From: Spirosoma arboris
GTDB taxonomy: Bacteria > Bacteroidota > Bacteroidia > Cytophagales > Spirosomataceae
Length of the DNA: 64,000 nucleotides
Assembly (NCBI RefSeq): GCF_009754945.1
Contig: NZ_WPIN01000012.1
Coordinates: forward strand, 62,001 to 126,000
Direction of reading: 5' to 3'
The notes below the pieces were generated by a model, which did no database searches, had not been told where the DNA came from, and saw only the letters and a program-made list of their open reading frames with translations. The translations under genes and the position numbers were made by a program. This document shows, one piece after another, positions 42,559-52,544 of this stretch (its first letter is position 1; each line of letters starts with the position of its first letter).

Positions 42559-43404
42559 ATGATTTCCTACCGTAAACGACTACTGGCTTATTTTAACATT
42601 CTGGCTCTGATCAGCCTACCAAGCCGTCGGGATATTGCTTTAGCCTATTTGTGTGGGATTGCTTTATGGACAATTGGCTGCGTATCGTCCAGGCAAGTCG
42701 TCTATTTTCAGGATAATTCCGGAACAACAGGTAGTGTCCCAATTGCCGAAGCTTACACACCTCGTATTAAGCCGGGCGATGTACTCTCGATTCAAGTGAG
42801 TAGCCTTAACCCCGAAGCAAGTGTCTTCTTCAACCCGTATACGCTTCCAACGGCAACTGGGCGCATACAACAAACGAATACGAACGGGCTACCCGAAATG
42901 GCAGGCTATCTGGTAGCAGCAACGGGTGACATTGAGCTGCCCTTAGTGGGCAATCTGACCGTTGGCAATCTGACTGTAAGTGAGTGCAATGCATTGATCA
43001 GGCAAAAACTAACGCCCTTTTTAAAAGAGCCAACAGTTAACGTACGCAACCAGAATTTTCGCATTTCGGTGCTGGGCGAAGTAACGCGACCTGCCTTATT
43101 CACGATCCCCAATGATCAGATTACCTTGATTGAAGCGCTTAGTTTAGCGGGCGATGCAACCATCTATGGCCGACGGGACAATGTGCTGGTGATTCGGGAA
43201 GAAAGTGGCAAAAAAACATTCTCCCGAGTTGATCTAACCCAGCGTAATTTATTCCGATCTCCTTATTACTATCTGCATCCTAATGACATTGTTTATGTCG
43301 AGCCAGGTAAGGCACGCGTCGCAAATGCCGACCGCTTTTATCTGGTTGTCCCGACCATATTGAGCGCCCTGTCATTTGTTGCCATCCTACTCACCCGTAA
43401 TTAA
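42559..43404 (+). CDS. Polysaccharide export outer-membrane lipoprotein (Wza-like)
   Basis: 281 aa. Unusually long N-terminal signal (about 36 residues) ending in the lipobox-like TIGC. A Poly_export domain spans about 65-160 (PRIKPGDVLSIQVSSLNPEA; GYLVAATGDIELPLVGNLTVGNLTV) and an SLBB domain follows (FRISVLGEVTRPALFTIPNDQITLIEALSLAGD). A C-terminal hydrophobic helix (FYLVVPTILSALSFVAILL) would span the outer membrane, as in Wza. It starts the exopolysaccharide operon. Confidence 0.9.
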   Translation: MISYRKRLLAYFNILALISLPSRRDIALAYLCGIALWTIGCVSSRQVVYFQDNSGTTGSVPIAEAYTPRIKPGDVLSIQVSSLNPEASVFFNPYTLPTATGRIQQTNTNGLPEMAGYLVAATGDIELPLVGNLTVGNLTVSECNALIRQKLTPFLKEPTVNVRNQNFRISVLGEVTRPALFTIPNDQITLIEALSLAGDATIYGRRDNVLVIREESGKKTFSRVDLTQRNLFRSPYYYLHPNDIVYVEPGKARVANADRFYLVVPTILSALSFVAILLTRN

Positions 43405-43420
43405 TCCATACTCACCCGTT

Positions 43421-45769
43421 ATGTCTACTTCATCCAACTATTCATACGTACCCTACCAGGTGATGGATGCAGATAGCACCTTTCGCACAACGCTGCTTCG
43501 CTATGTCCGTCACTGGTATTGGTTCCTGATTGCCCTCGGTCTAATGCTGATGGCCGCCTATTTCTATCTACAGTTTAAGCAACCAATCTATCTGAGTCAA
43601 AGCAGTTTATTAATCAAAGATGAAAAAAAGGGCCTCGACTCCGACAATATCCTGAAGGATCTGGAAATTTTCGCCCCTAAAAAAATAGTCGAAAACGAGA
43701 TCGAAGTGTTCAAATCACACACCTTGATGAATCAGGTGGTGAAAGAACTTGGGCTCGATGTAACGTATTTCCACAACACCCAATACGGTCGGCGGGAGGT
43801 GTTTCAGCAATCTCCCCTCCGACTTATCATTGAGCAACCCACCAGTGCTTTGTATCAGGACAAGCCTTTTACGGTCGAGTTCATCAATGCGAATACTATT
43901 AAGGTCGCTGATAAGCTGTACTTACTCAATACCAGCGTCCAGACACCCATGGGGCGCCTGCGCTTCTTTCCCCGCCAGACAGTATCGGCCAGCACCGAGC
44001 CGTTGTTCATACAAGTAGCGCCACGCAGCCAGACCGCTAATGCCTATTTACGGGTGCTAAAAGCTGAACCTACGAGCAAAGCATCGACAGTCATTATGCT
44101 CTCGATTGAGACCGGAGTACCTGATAAAGGCGAAGCCATTTTAAATCGACTGATCGATTTGTACACCAAAGCTTCGGTGCTCGATAAGAATCGAGTGGCA
44201 TCAAATACACTGAATTTTATTGATGATCGATTACAGCTAGTATCAGGCGAATTACAAACCGTTGAGAAAGGCGTTGAAAATTATAAATCCTCGGAAGGCA
44301 TTACCGATCTGGGCGTACAGGCTAAAGGCTTTCTGGAAAGTGCTCAACAAAACGATACGGAACTGAGTCAGGTCAATATTCAATTGCAGGCCCTGAACGA
44401 CATTCAAAAGTATGTGTATAGTCAACCCGAACACCGCAGCGGCACACCCGCAACGCTCGGTTTAAGTGACCCTACCTTACTTGGGCTTTTCGAAATGTTC
44501 ACGAAACTGGAAGCCCAGCAAGATCAATTAATGCGGACAACTTCGGAGCAGAATCCACTCCTGCAAACCGTTAATAGCCAGCTCCGTACCACCAAGTCCA
44601 ATATCTCCGAGAATATTGAGTCAATGCGTGAAATTTTGTCCGGAACCCGGCAGCAATTTATGGCCAACAACCGGAAAATAGAGGGTGTTATCCGAACGAT
44701 CCCGGCCAAAGAACGTATTCTGCTGAACATTACCCGGCAACAGGCCATTAAAAATGATTTATATACCTACCTGCTGAGAAAACGGGAGGAAACCGCCGTT
44801 TCATACGCGTCGGCTATATCAGATTCCCGCGTCATTGATGCCGCTCTTACGGATGCAAAGCCCATAAAACCCAATCAATCCTTACTCTATCTACTGTTTG
44901 GGCTGGCAGGCTTGGCGCTCCCTGCCATCTTCTTAGGCGTATACGATCTGGTCAATAACCGCGTTATGCACCGATCTGACGTAGAAGAAGGCACTCACGT
45001 TCCTATTCTGGGTGAGATCGTCAAGAAAAAGCAGTCGGAAGCACTCGTCGTTGCCAACCGAAGCAATAGCGTTATTGCTGAACAGATTCGAATGTTGAGG
45101 ACAAACCTCAACTATCTGCGTAGTAGCCAGGAAAGCAGTCAGGTACTCTTATTCACCTCTAGCATTGAGGGCGAAGGGAAGTCCTTTATCTCATTAAATC
45201 TCGGTGCTAGTCTGGCATTAGTGGGTATGCGTACTGTGATTCTGGAAATGGATCTGCGTAAGCCCCGGCTTCGCCAATCGCTGAATATGCCCGATGGACC
45301 TGGACTGAGTGACTACCTCTCCGGCGAAATAGCCTTAGCACAGATTGTCACGCCAATACCTGACAAAACAAATTACTTCATTATCACCAGTGGAGCGCTC
45401 CCCCCTAATCCATCTGAGATACTAACTGGGGCCCGGCTACAGCAGCTTATACTTGACTTAAAAAAACACTTTGATTACGTCCTGATCGATGCCCCACCTA
45501 TTGGCTTAGTGACTGATGCCCAACTTATTGCGAAGCATGCCGATGCAACACTTTACATCGTTCGGCATGATGTAACGCCAAAGAACTGCCTGAAAATGCT
45601 AGAGTCGCTATACCGGGAGAAACGTTTCAACAAACTTAATGTCATACTCAATGCTGTACAGAACGACGCATCCAGCTATTATAGTTATGGTGGTTACAAA
45701 AGCGAAGCGTATCAGACCAAAGAAGTGCTGAAAAAGAAGACATTTCTCAGTCGGTTCAACCTTACTTAA
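43421..45769 (+). CDS. Wzc-type chain-length regulator fused to tyrosine autokinase
   Basis: 782 aa from ATG 43421 (MSTSSNYSY); the frame opens earlier inside the export gene. Wzz domain with TM1 at about 33-52 (YWFLIALGLMLMAAYFYL), a long periplasmic coiled coil, and TM2 at about 495-515 (LLYLLFGLAGLALPAIFL). The BY-kinase follows: Walker A SIEGEGKSFISLNLG, Walker A' ILEMDLRKPRL, Walker B YVLIDAPP, and a Tyr-rich tail near SSYYSYGGYKSEAY. It controls polymer length and export with the Wza-like protein and is presumably dephosphorylated by the CpsB-type enzyme at 54480-55259. Confidence 0.93.
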   Translation: MSTSSNYSYVPYQVMDADSTFRTTLLRYVRHWYWFLIALGLMLMAAYFYLQFKQPIYLSQSSLLIKDEKKGLDSDNILKDLEIFAPKKIVENEIEVFKSHTLMNQVVKELGLDVTYFHNTQYGRREVFQQSPLRLIIEQPTSALYQDKPFTVEFINANTIKVADKLYLLNTSVQTPMGRLRFFPRQTVSASTEPLFIQVAPRSQTANAYLRVLKAEPTSKASTVIMLSIETGVPDKGEAILNRLIDLYTKASVLDKNRVASNTLNFIDDRLQLVSGELQTVEKGVENYKSSEGITDLGVQAKGFLESAQQNDTELSQVNIQLQALNDIQKYVYSQPEHRSGTPATLGLSDPTLLGLFEMFTKLEAQQDQLMRTTSEQNPLLQTVNSQLRTTKSNISENIESMREILSGTRQQFMANNRKIEGVIRTIPAKERILLNITRQQAIKNDLYTYLLRKREETAVSYASAISDSRVIDAALTDAKPIKPNQSLLYLLFGLAGLALPAIFLGVYDLVNNRVMHRSDVEEGTHVPILGEIVKKKQSEALVVANRSNSVIAEQIRMLRTNLNYLRSSQESSQVLLFTSSIEGEGKSFISLNLGASLALVGMRTVILEMDLRKPRLRQSLNMPDGPGLSDYLSGEIALAQIVTPIPDKTNYFIITSGALPPNPSEILTGARLQQLILDLKKHFDYVLIDAPPIGLVTDAQLIAKHADATLYIVRHDVTPKNCLKMLESLYREKRFNKLNVILNAVQNDASSYYSYGGYKSEAYQTKEVLKKKTFLSRFNLT

Positions 45770-45781
45770 TTCTGGTATCTT

Positions 45782-46444
45782 ATGGTTTCCGAGGCAATCA
45801 AAACCCAGGGGATTGAGAAACGAAAAGCCCAGCTCATTGCAGCCTATTCAATAGGTTATCCAGCCAAACGAGTAGTTGATCTGGTTGTGAGTAGTCTGAT
45901 CATCGTCTTTTTTCTAAGCTGGATGATTCCGCTTATCGGGATCGCTATTATCCTTACCTCACCGGGGCCTATGATTTTTGTACAACTTCGGTCGGGTCGA
46001 AACGGTCGGCAATTTCGGTGTTTAAAATTTCGAACGATGTATACATCGGGTCAGGGCGTTTTTCTGCCAGCTACTAAAAATGATCCCCGGGTTACGCCCC
46101 TGGGGCGGCTATTACGCCGGACAAACCTGGATGAACTACCACAGTTTCTGAACGTACTGTTGGGCGATATGAGTCTGGTAGGTCCCCGTCCTCATCCACT
46201 CGATTTAGATGCAGAGCACTGGTTCACTCTCCCAAACTATCCCCTCCGATACGGCATTCGTCCCGGTATTACGGGTCTGGCGCAGGTTAACGGCTGCCGG
46301 GGCAGCATCAGTTATAATTTGATGATGAAACACCGGGTTCGCTACGACCTGCTATACATCCGGAAGGCATCTTTTGTGCTTGATATCTACCTATGTCTTC
46401 GAACAATTAGAGCGATGTTCACCAACAACACGGACGCCTACTAA
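45782..46444 (+). CDS. Initiating sugar-phosphate transferase (bacterial PGT)
   Basis: 220 aa. Single hydrophobic segment at about 35-60 (VVDLVVSSLIIVFFLSWMIPLIGIAII read in part), then catalytic motifs FRTMYTSGQG, TNLDELPQFLNVLLGDMSLVGPRPH and RPGITGLAQVNG. This is the short, PglC-like core without the WcaJ CoA-binding and extra TM domain. It transfers the first sugar phosphate to undecaprenyl phosphate. It begins 12 bp after the wzc-like gene. Confidence 0.93.
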   Translation: MVSEAIKTQGIEKRKAQLIAAYSIGYPAKRVVDLVVSSLIIVFFLSWMIPLIGIAIILTSPGPMIFVQLRSGRNGRQFRCLKFRTMYTSGQGVFLPATKNDPRVTPLGRLLRRTNLDELPQFLNVLLGDMSLVGPRPHPLDLDAEHWFTLPNYPLRYGIRPGITGLAQVNGCRGSISYNLMMKHRVRYDLLYIRKASFVLDIYLCLRTIRAMFTNNTDAY

Positions 46445-46466
46445 CATTCACTAACCTATCCTGCTT

Positions 46467-47828
46467 GTGGTTAAATTTATTAATCTAAAACGCATTGATG
46501 CCCGAAGTCTGATCGTCTATCGAAACGTAATCGAGTCGATTTTCCTGAAAGGTGCAGGCGTGGTGATTGGTTTCCTGACTGTTACACTCACGGTTCAGTA
46601 TATCAGTGTCAAAGATTTTGGTATCTGGATGACCATTACCTTTCTGACTAGCTGGTTCAGCTTAGTCGATGTAAGTTTTGGTAACGGGTTAAGAAACAGC
46701 TTAGTGCTGTTTTTTGATACGGGAGATCATGAGCAGGCCAAAAAGTACGTCAGTACACTGTATTTTCTTTCGGGTGCGTTTGCGCTGGTACTTTGTGTCA
46801 TTTTTGGAGCCATTCATTTTTTTCTGGACTGGACAACCCTCCTCAATATTGATAGCGACCAGCCTGCGCTCATTAATACCATCATTACGTATACACTTAT
46901 CAGTTTCAGCCTACAACTCCTGCTGAAACCAATCACGTCGATTTTGCTGGCCAATCAGCGAGCGGCAGCCGTAGCCTGGATTTTACTAATCGTCAACACG
47001 GCGGTAATCGCTCTGATTTATTTCGCGTCAATCTTCCTGAACGAATCGTTATTAGTCATTGCCCACATCTACAATCTGGTACCCGTGCTGGTATTTGGGG
47101 GAGCCTCTGTCTATTTTTTTCGTACTGATTATACTCGTTTAGCCCCTGGCTTAAGCTATATAGACGTTTCGTTAATCCGGAAATTAGTGACGATCAGTGG
47201 TCAGTTTTTCTTTCTTCAACTCGTCAGTATCATTGTATTTACGTCTGGCGGGCTTTTCATTTCCTATTATCTGGGTTCAGATAGCGTAGCCCCTTATAGT
47301 ATTGCCAACAAATACTTTAGTGTTTTACCGTTCATTTATGGCATCTTCATTACACCGTACTGGTCAGCTTTTACTGATGCCTACATCAAACAGGATATCG
47401 TCTGGATTCAGTCTACAATCCGGCGGCTCAATCTAATCTGTGCTTCCATGGCAGGGCTGGCTTTATTGATGCTGGCCGTGGCCCAGCCACTATTTTCTCT
47501 CTGGATAGGGTCGAAGATTCAGATCCCGACCAGCCTTTCTGGTTGGTTGACGGCCTATGTCATCAGTTTTATTTTCCTGAGCAATTACAATTATTTCATC
47601 AACGGAGTGGGGCAGATCAAAAAACTTGTCCAGACATCCTTGATCGGTATTGTGCTCTACTTCCCCTTCAATTATGTCCTTTTTCATTTTACTGATGCTG
47701 GCCCAGCCAGTGTAGTTATTGCCGGTACACTCTGGAATTGTTTTTTGCTGGTCGTGTGTATAAGCCAATACCGTCAGATCATGAACTCATTGAGCCATAA
47801 AACCGAGAATTATGCTCTTCAGGATTAG
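46467..47828 (+). CDS. Wzx-type polysaccharide flippase
   Basis: 453 aa with about twelve hydrophobic segments, of the MATE-like/RfbX type (GAGVVIGFLTVTLTVQYISVKDFGIWMTI near the N-terminus). GTG start at 46467. It would flip lipid-linked repeat units across the inner membrane. The 3' end overlaps the acyltransferase gene by 17 bp. Confidence 0.88.
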   Translation: MVKFINLKRIDARSLIVYRNVIESIFLKGAGVVIGFLTVTLTVQYISVKDFGIWMTITFLTSWFSLVDVSFGNGLRNSLVLFFDTGDHEQAKKYVSTLYFLSGAFALVLCVIFGAIHFFLDWTTLLNIDSDQPALINTIITYTLISFSLQLLLKPITSILLANQRAAAVAWILLIVNTAVIALIYFASIFLNESLLVIAHIYNLVPVLVFGGASVYFFRTDYTRLAPGLSYIDVSLIRKLVTISGQFFFLQLVSIIVFTSGGLFISYYLGSDSVAPYSIANKYFSVLPFIYGIFITPYWSAFTDAYIKQDIVWIQSTIRRLNLICASMAGLALLMLAVAQPLFSLWIGSKIQIPTSLSGWLTAYVISFIFLSNYNYFINGVGQIKKLVQTSLIGIVLYFPFNYVLFHFTDAGPASVVIAGTLWNCFLLVVCISQYRQIMNSLSHKTENYALQD

Positions 47829-48453
47829 CAGACTTGTCTACAGAACGGTTCGGTTTGTGAAACGACGGATTTGGCAGGCAGTCCAGCGGCTGATAACTCA
47901 TCTGTATTTTTACCTGAATGGAGTGCATTATGGCAAAGGAATGAGAAGCTATGGCGTTCCGGTTATCGACATTATGGATGGCAGCCAAATGGTTGTAGGC
48001 GAGTCTTTTGTGTTGATCAACGGCATGAATTATAACAACCGGATTGGCAGGCAACAACCCTGTTTTTTCATTGCGAATCTGGGGGGTAAAATTCGTATTG
48101 GCGATCATGTGGGTATGAGTGCCACGGCTCTGATATGCCATGAGTCAATCACGATTGGCAACAATGTGACCATAGGCGGCAACACGGTCATTTATGATAC
48201 AGACTTTCATAGTCTGGATGCGAATCAGCGGGCAGGTTATGCCGACAATGCGCTGGCGGCCACGGCTCCCGTACGTATTGAAGATGGTGCTTTTATAGGT
48301 GCTCACGTTACGATACTCAAAGGGGTGACCGTCGGCCATCATGCAGTCATAGGCGCCGGTTCGGTAGTAACAAAGAGCGTTCCGGCCAATCAGATTTGGG
48401 CGGGCAATCCAGCACGGTTTGTTAAAGAGTTATCAACGGACGCAGGATCATGA
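47812..48453 (+). CDS. Left-handed beta-helix acyltransferase
   Basis: 213 aa. Hexapeptide repeats (IRIGDHVGMSATALICHESITIGNNVTIGGNTVIYD; GAFIGAHVTILKGVTVGHHAVIGAGSVVTKSV read in pieces) and C-terminal NQIWAGNPARFVKEL, as in CysE/LacA/WbbJ-type O-acetyltransferases. It probably acetylates a sugar of the polymer. It overlaps the flippase gene by 17 bp and the polymerase gene by 4 bp. Confidence 0.9.
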   Translation: MLFRISRLVYRTVRFVKRRIWQAVQRLITHLYFYLNGVHYGKGMRSYGVPVIDIMDGSQMVVGESFVLINGMNYNNRIGRQQPCFFIANLGGKIRIGDHVGMSATALICHESITIGNNVTIGGNTVIYDTDFHSLDANQRAGYADNALAATAPVRIEDGAFIGAHVTILKGVTVGHHAVIGAGSVVTKSVPANQIWAGNPARFVKELSTDAGS

Positions 48454-49802
48454 AAAAATATCTGCTGATCATCGTTTGTTGCCTGGTTGCGCAACTTACT
48501 CCCCTAGTCTATCGGGCGGTGTTCAACTACAACGAGTATTTTATCTATCCCTCCTTACTGAGCCATACGCTCTTAATCGTACCCATCTTCATCCTATTTC
48601 ATCTTAAGAATCGCTTTACCAAAGCTTTTTTGACATTCTGGATGCTGTGGCTTTACCTGGGCGAATTTAAAATATTGAATTACTACGCCATCAATCCTTA
48701 TTACATCTCTATGGATGAAGGCTGTATCATTTACAATATCTTCCTGATTGCCATGAGTGTTGGCATGCTCATTCATGATACAAACTACGTATTCCCAACG
48801 AGAACAGAGGAGGGACAGGAAAAAGGCTATTTACTCTACCACGATTTGACCTGGTTTGAATACCCACTCCTCCTTTTTCCGCTCATCTGGTTTGTCGATT
48901 TCATTCGAAATGTCGGTTTTATACCCATCTTTTCCGGTAGTGATGTTACCGAAAAAATGTACCATATCAATTATGGCTACGTATATAATTTCGGTTTCTT
49001 CAACTGCGTTTCAGCAGTTTTGCTATACGAACGCTTTCTAAAGAGTAGCCGAAAACCAGAAAAGATAGTCTGGCTTTTGATGACGATCCTGGCCATTCTG
49101 ATTACGTCGATTGACAGTAAGCGTTTGTTCCTGCTGATCTCGATTAGCGCCATCTTTTTCTATGAGAAGATCATGGCGGGCAAGTTTACCATCAACCTGC
49201 GATCTGTAATCATGATCCTTGTCGCAGCAGTACTTTATGTTAGCTTACAAAACCTCCGATTGGGTAGTAGTTCAGCCTCTCAATTTGCCAGAGAAGGACT
49301 TCCAATGGGTGTTGAGTTTCGGGAATATATTCGAGCCGTAAACGAGTTTAAACCAGGTGAAATTCCAGGGTATGATCTGACTGCGAGTACACTGGCCAAT
49401 CTGATTAATTCAGCCATTCTGAACGTTGCGGATATCAATAAAGCGGACCTGGTTACAAAGGATAGTGCGATGACGTTTATGACCCTCTTTGACCCAGACA
49501 ATACAATGGGGATTCGTACGGGCCTGATTTCAGAGCTGTACTTCGCCTATGATTTCTACGGACTGATCATTATGCTTGTGTTCGGGTATATGGTCAGTTA
49601 TGTTGCCTATGCCATGCTAGCGACCCAAATGAAATCCAATATGATCCTGCTCACCATTATTTTTTCGTTGCTGATGCTGACTGTGTTTGGACAAAGCTCG
49701 GTTACCGCTGGCTCGTTATGCGTATTATTTTATTTGCATCTCGTCATTCGGTGGGCCAGACCCTCCCGCTATACAAACGGCGTCGATTTTTTAGGTTTAT
49801 GA
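48450..49802 (+). CDS. Wzy-like oligosaccharide repeat polymerase
   Basis: 450 aa with about eleven hydrophobic segments and a large loop at about 265-345 (LRLGSSSASQFAREGLPMGVEF; FKPGEIPGYDLTA), the layout of O-antigen/exopolysaccharide polymerases (EpsG/Wzy). Assignment rests on topology and operon position because Wzy proteins are poorly conserved. It overlaps both neighbours by 4 bp. Confidence 0.75.
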   Translation: MKKYLLIIVCCLVAQLTPLVYRAVFNYNEYFIYPSLLSHTLLIVPIFILFHLKNRFTKAFLTFWMLWLYLGEFKILNYYAINPYYISMDEGCIIYNIFLIAMSVGMLIHDTNYVFPTRTEEGQEKGYLLYHDLTWFEYPLLLFPLIWFVDFIRNVGFIPIFSGSDVTEKMYHINYGYVYNFGFFNCVSAVLLYERFLKSSRKPEKIVWLLMTILAILITSIDSKRLFLLISISAIFFYEKIMAGKFTINLRSVIMILVAAVLYVSLQNLRLGSSSASQFAREGLPMGVEFREYIRAVNEFKPGEIPGYDLTASTLANLINSAILNVADINKADLVTKDSAMTFMTLFDPDNTMGIRTGLISELYFAYDFYGLIIMLVFGYMVSYVAYAMLATQMKSNMILLTIIFSLLMLTVFGQSSVTAGSLCVLFYLHLVIRWARPSRYTNGVDFLGL

Positions 49803-50548
49803 AAAAGCTATCCATCATTACAATAAATTATAACAACGCACAGGGGTTAAGGAAAACCATAGAGAGCGTTGTCAGCCAAGAAAATCCTGATTACGAATAT
49901 ATTGTGATAGATGGTAACTCAACTGATGACAGTGTAGTTGTCATCGAACAATATGCTGACCAGATAACGTACTGGGCATCAGAGTCTAACAGAGGCATTT
50001 ATGGCAACATGAACCAGGGCATTCAAGAGGCAACAGGAGAATATTGTTTATTCTTGAACTCCGGCGATTGGCTGGTACCGGGCGCGCTAAACAGGATATT
50101 ACCCCTTTGTAAAAATTTTGATATTTTTTACTGCAATACGTATCTAAGCTACACTATAACCAGGACAAAAGAATTGCGTTACCCCAAAGAATTAACGCTT
50201 TTTAGTTTTTACAAAAGGAACATTAACCATCAATCCACGTTGATAAAAACCAGTCTTTTTGACACATATGGTTTGTACAATGAGAAAAACAGGGTTCACT
50301 CCGATTATGAATTTTGGATTAAAGCCATAATAATGGGTAACTGTTCATGTAAGCATTTAGACGATTTTTTGGCTTACTATGATATGAATGGCATTAGTTC
50401 GAAGCCAAATCCGTCATCACAAGCTGAATTGTTGAAAATTCTGAATACGTATGTTCCACCAAGAATTTTAGCTGATTACCAATATTGGCTAGGAGACAAC
50501 AAGGTGAGTAAAGTAATACATTGGCTTAAATCTAAAGAAATTTGGTAG
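49799..50548 (+). CDS. Family 2 glycosyltransferase
   Basis: 249 aa from ATG 49799, which overlaps the polymerase stop (ATGA). GT-A motifs: SIITINYNNAQGLRKTIESV, YIVIDGNSTDDSV, ESNRGIYGNMNQGI and LFLNSGDW; acceptor side HSDYEFWIK. Related to WcaA-like colanic-acid transferases. The gene is visibly more AT-rich than its neighbours, with many AAA/TTT/ATA codons, suggesting separate acquisition. Confidence 0.9.
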   Translation: MKKLSIITINYNNAQGLRKTIESVVSQENPDYEYIVIDGNSTDDSVVVIEQYADQITYWASESNRGIYGNMNQGIQEATGEYCLFLNSGDWLVPGALNRILPLCKNFDIFYCNTYLSYTITRTKELRYPKELTLFSFYKRNINHQSTLIKTSLFDTYGLYNEKNRVHSDYEFWIKAIIMGNCSCKHLDDFLAYYDMNGISSKPNPSSQAELLKILNTYVPPRILADYQYWLGDNKVSKVIHWLKSKEIW

Positions 50549-50584
50549 TGGCTACCATCACCATTAACCAGTTTCGGACATGAA

Positions 50585-50628
50585 GGAGTTGTCGAAAAAC
50601 CTAATCCACTCTCTTTGTCGATAACTCC
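50585..50628 (+). repeat. Hairpin just before the second acyltransferase gene
   Basis: GGAGTTGTCGA (50585-50595) and TCGATAACTCC (50618-50628) pair except for one central position; the ATG is at 50632. It could modulate translation or mark the junction of the AT-rich gene. Confidence 0.4.
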
Positions 50629-50631
50629 GCT

Positions 50632-51348
50632 ATGAAACAGAGAATCAAGGCATTCATCAAACAGCGCCCAATACTACTGAAACTAGCCTTAGTCATTCAG
50701 ACAGGGTCGTTGTTAAAGCCAACACTAACGAAAAAGATTCGGGGGAAACAAAACAAGATCACTGTTGATGGATCGGCTTTTTGTGTGAACTGTGTGGCCG
50801 ATATTATCGGTCGGTATAATACCATCATTATTGAAGAAGGAGCCCGGCTCAACGGAGTCACGTTCTACATTAGGGGCAATTCAAATCGCATTTTTATCGC
50901 TAAACAGGCTCAGTTCAAACGAGGGGGCAGTCTCTGGGTTGAAGATGAACGGTGCGAAATTCGCATTGGGGAACGCACCGAGATCGAAGATGCGCATATT
51001 GCCGTTACGGAACCCGGCTCTACCATCCAGATTGGAAAAGACTGCTTACTCGCCTATGATATTGATGTACGGACAGGTGACTCTCACTCCATTCTGGATG
51101 CGGTGACCCAACAGCGAATCAACTACGCCAACGATGTGATCATTGACGATCACGTCTGGATTGCAGCTCATTGCAGCATACTGAAAGGCGTGCATATCCG
51201 AAACGATTCAATCGTAGCCACGCGGTCGGTCGTGACAAAATCATTCGATCAGGAAGGAGTTATTATTGGTGGTAATCCTGCAAAAATTCTGAGAGAACAC
51301 ATAACCTGGAATCGTGACCGTATTTACGAACCATCAGCCCAGGTTTAG
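50632..51348 (+). CDS. Left-handed beta-helix acyltransferase, second copy
   Basis: 238 aa. Basic N-terminal part, then hexapeptide-like rungs (NTIIIEEGARLNGVTFYIRG; TIQIGKDCLLAYDIDVRTGDSHSI) and the closing motif DHVWIAAHCSILKGVHI with IIGGNPAKILREHI. Probably acetylates or otherwise acylates a sugar. Its stop overlaps that of the convergent glycosyltransferase by 4 bp. Confidence 0.87.
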   Translation: MKQRIKAFIKQRPILLKLALVIQTGSLLKPTLTKKIRGKQNKITVDGSAFCVNCVADIIGRYNTIIIEEGARLNGVTFYIRGNSNRIFIAKQAQFKRGGSLWVEDERCEIRIGERTEIEDAHIAVTEPGSTIQIGKDCLLAYDIDVRTGDSHSILDAVTQQRINYANDVIIDDHVWIAAHCSILKGVHIRNDSIVATRSVVTKSFDQEGVIIGGNPAKILREHITWNRDRIYEPSAQV

Positions 51349-52544
51349 AGCAAATAGCTACCAACAGGCTCCACTCGATTTAATTCATTATAAAGACGAA
51401 TGATGGCCTGGTAGGACGCTTCCTTTGAATAACGCTTGTATTCCTGGCGACTAGTTTGCGCATACAACTCAAGCTGCTCAGGTTGCTGACTCAGACGGTC
51501 AATTACTCGATTCAGATCGTCGCTATTGCCGGTTTTAAATAATAAACCTGTCTTCCCATCCACTACAATCTGATTCAGGTTATCCTGATCGGAGCAGATA
51601 ATAGGTGTACCGGTTGCAAATGCTTCCAGAATAACCGTTGGTAGCCCCTCATACCATACCGACGGTACAATAAGTGCACGGCAGGTTTTCAGCGCTTCAA
51701 GCACTGTAGACCGATCCTGCCAGCCCGTAAACTCCACATGTGGCAACGTAGCGGCTACGCGACTTACGTCCTCATTCAAAGGACCATCACCAATGATTTT
51801 CAGCCTGAATACTTTTTTCTGGGCCGCTTCCAGCAGCGTACTAATCCCTTTTTCGGGTGATAGCCGACCAATAAACAGAAAATAATCCTGCCGTTGCCGG
51901 GGATCTGCATAGCCTACATCTGGAACAAAATTCGGTTTAACCACCACCTGGGAAGGCGAAAGACGGAGTGACGACGATAGAATTTTCTGGCGGGCAAAAT
52001 CCGTTAAAACAACAAATCGATCAACGCTACGCCAGATGCCCGTTAGTTTATGAAGCAACGTAATAAAGCTTAGCTGCGCCGATTGTAGGTGTGACTGGCG
52101 GAAACAGGCATGGCGAATACCTGCTAAGGGAACTAGTTGTGACAGGCAGGTTTCGCAGGGTATCTTCCCTTCGCGCATGAGCAGGCCATTCACGCATACC
52201 AAACGGTAATTATGAACGGTCATGACTACGGGCACACCGCGTTGCTTAGCCGCCCGAATGACAGCCGCCGTAGCGGTGTAGAACAGATTGTGAATGTGAA
52301 CGACATCGGGTCGAAATCGGTCAATTGCCTGCTTAACACGGTTGGCCGATTTTGTATTATATAGTGATCGGGTAGCTGCACCCAGCTTGCTCAACGCCGT
52401 TCCATCGAAGCTTTCGTTGGTGAATGTAATCGTTTCGACAGCTAGTCCATGTTCACGCAAGAGGTCGGCTTCCTGTTGAAAAACAGTGTCCTCTCCCCCC
52501 GCCTGCTGGTAATAATTATGGATGAGCAATACGCGTATGGTCAT
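51345..52544 (-). CDS. Family 4 glycosyltransferase
   Basis: 399 aa, GT-B fold. N-terminal VLLIHNYYQQAGGEDTVFQQEADLL (Gly-rich nucleotide loop), middle VHIHNLFYT, and C-terminal FIGRLSPEKGISTLLEAA plus VPSVWYEGLPTVILEAFATGTPII with the E-x7-E motif. It builds the repeat unit. It is the third gene of a three-gene minus-strand unit within the cluster and overlaps its neighbour by 4 bp. Confidence 0.92.
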   Translation of the reverse strand: MTIRVLLIHNYYQQAGGEDTVFQQEADLLREHGLAVETITFTNESFDGTALSKLGAATRSLYNTKSANRVKQAIDRFRPDVVHIHNLFYTATAAVIRAAKQRGVPVVMTVHNYRLVCVNGLLMREGKIPCETCLSQLVPLAGIRHACFRQSHLQSAQLSFITLLHKLTGIWRSVDRFVVLTDFARQKILSSSLRLSPSQVVVKPNFVPDVGYADPRQRQDYFLFIGRLSPEKGISTLLEAAQKKVFRLKIIGDGPLNEDVSRVAATLPHVEFTGWQDRSTVLEALKTCRALIVPSVWYEGLPTVILEAFATGTPIICSDQDNLNQIVVDGKTGLLFKTGNSDDLNRVIDRLSQQPEQLELYAQTSRQEYKRYSKEASYQAIIRLYNELNRVEPVGSYLL

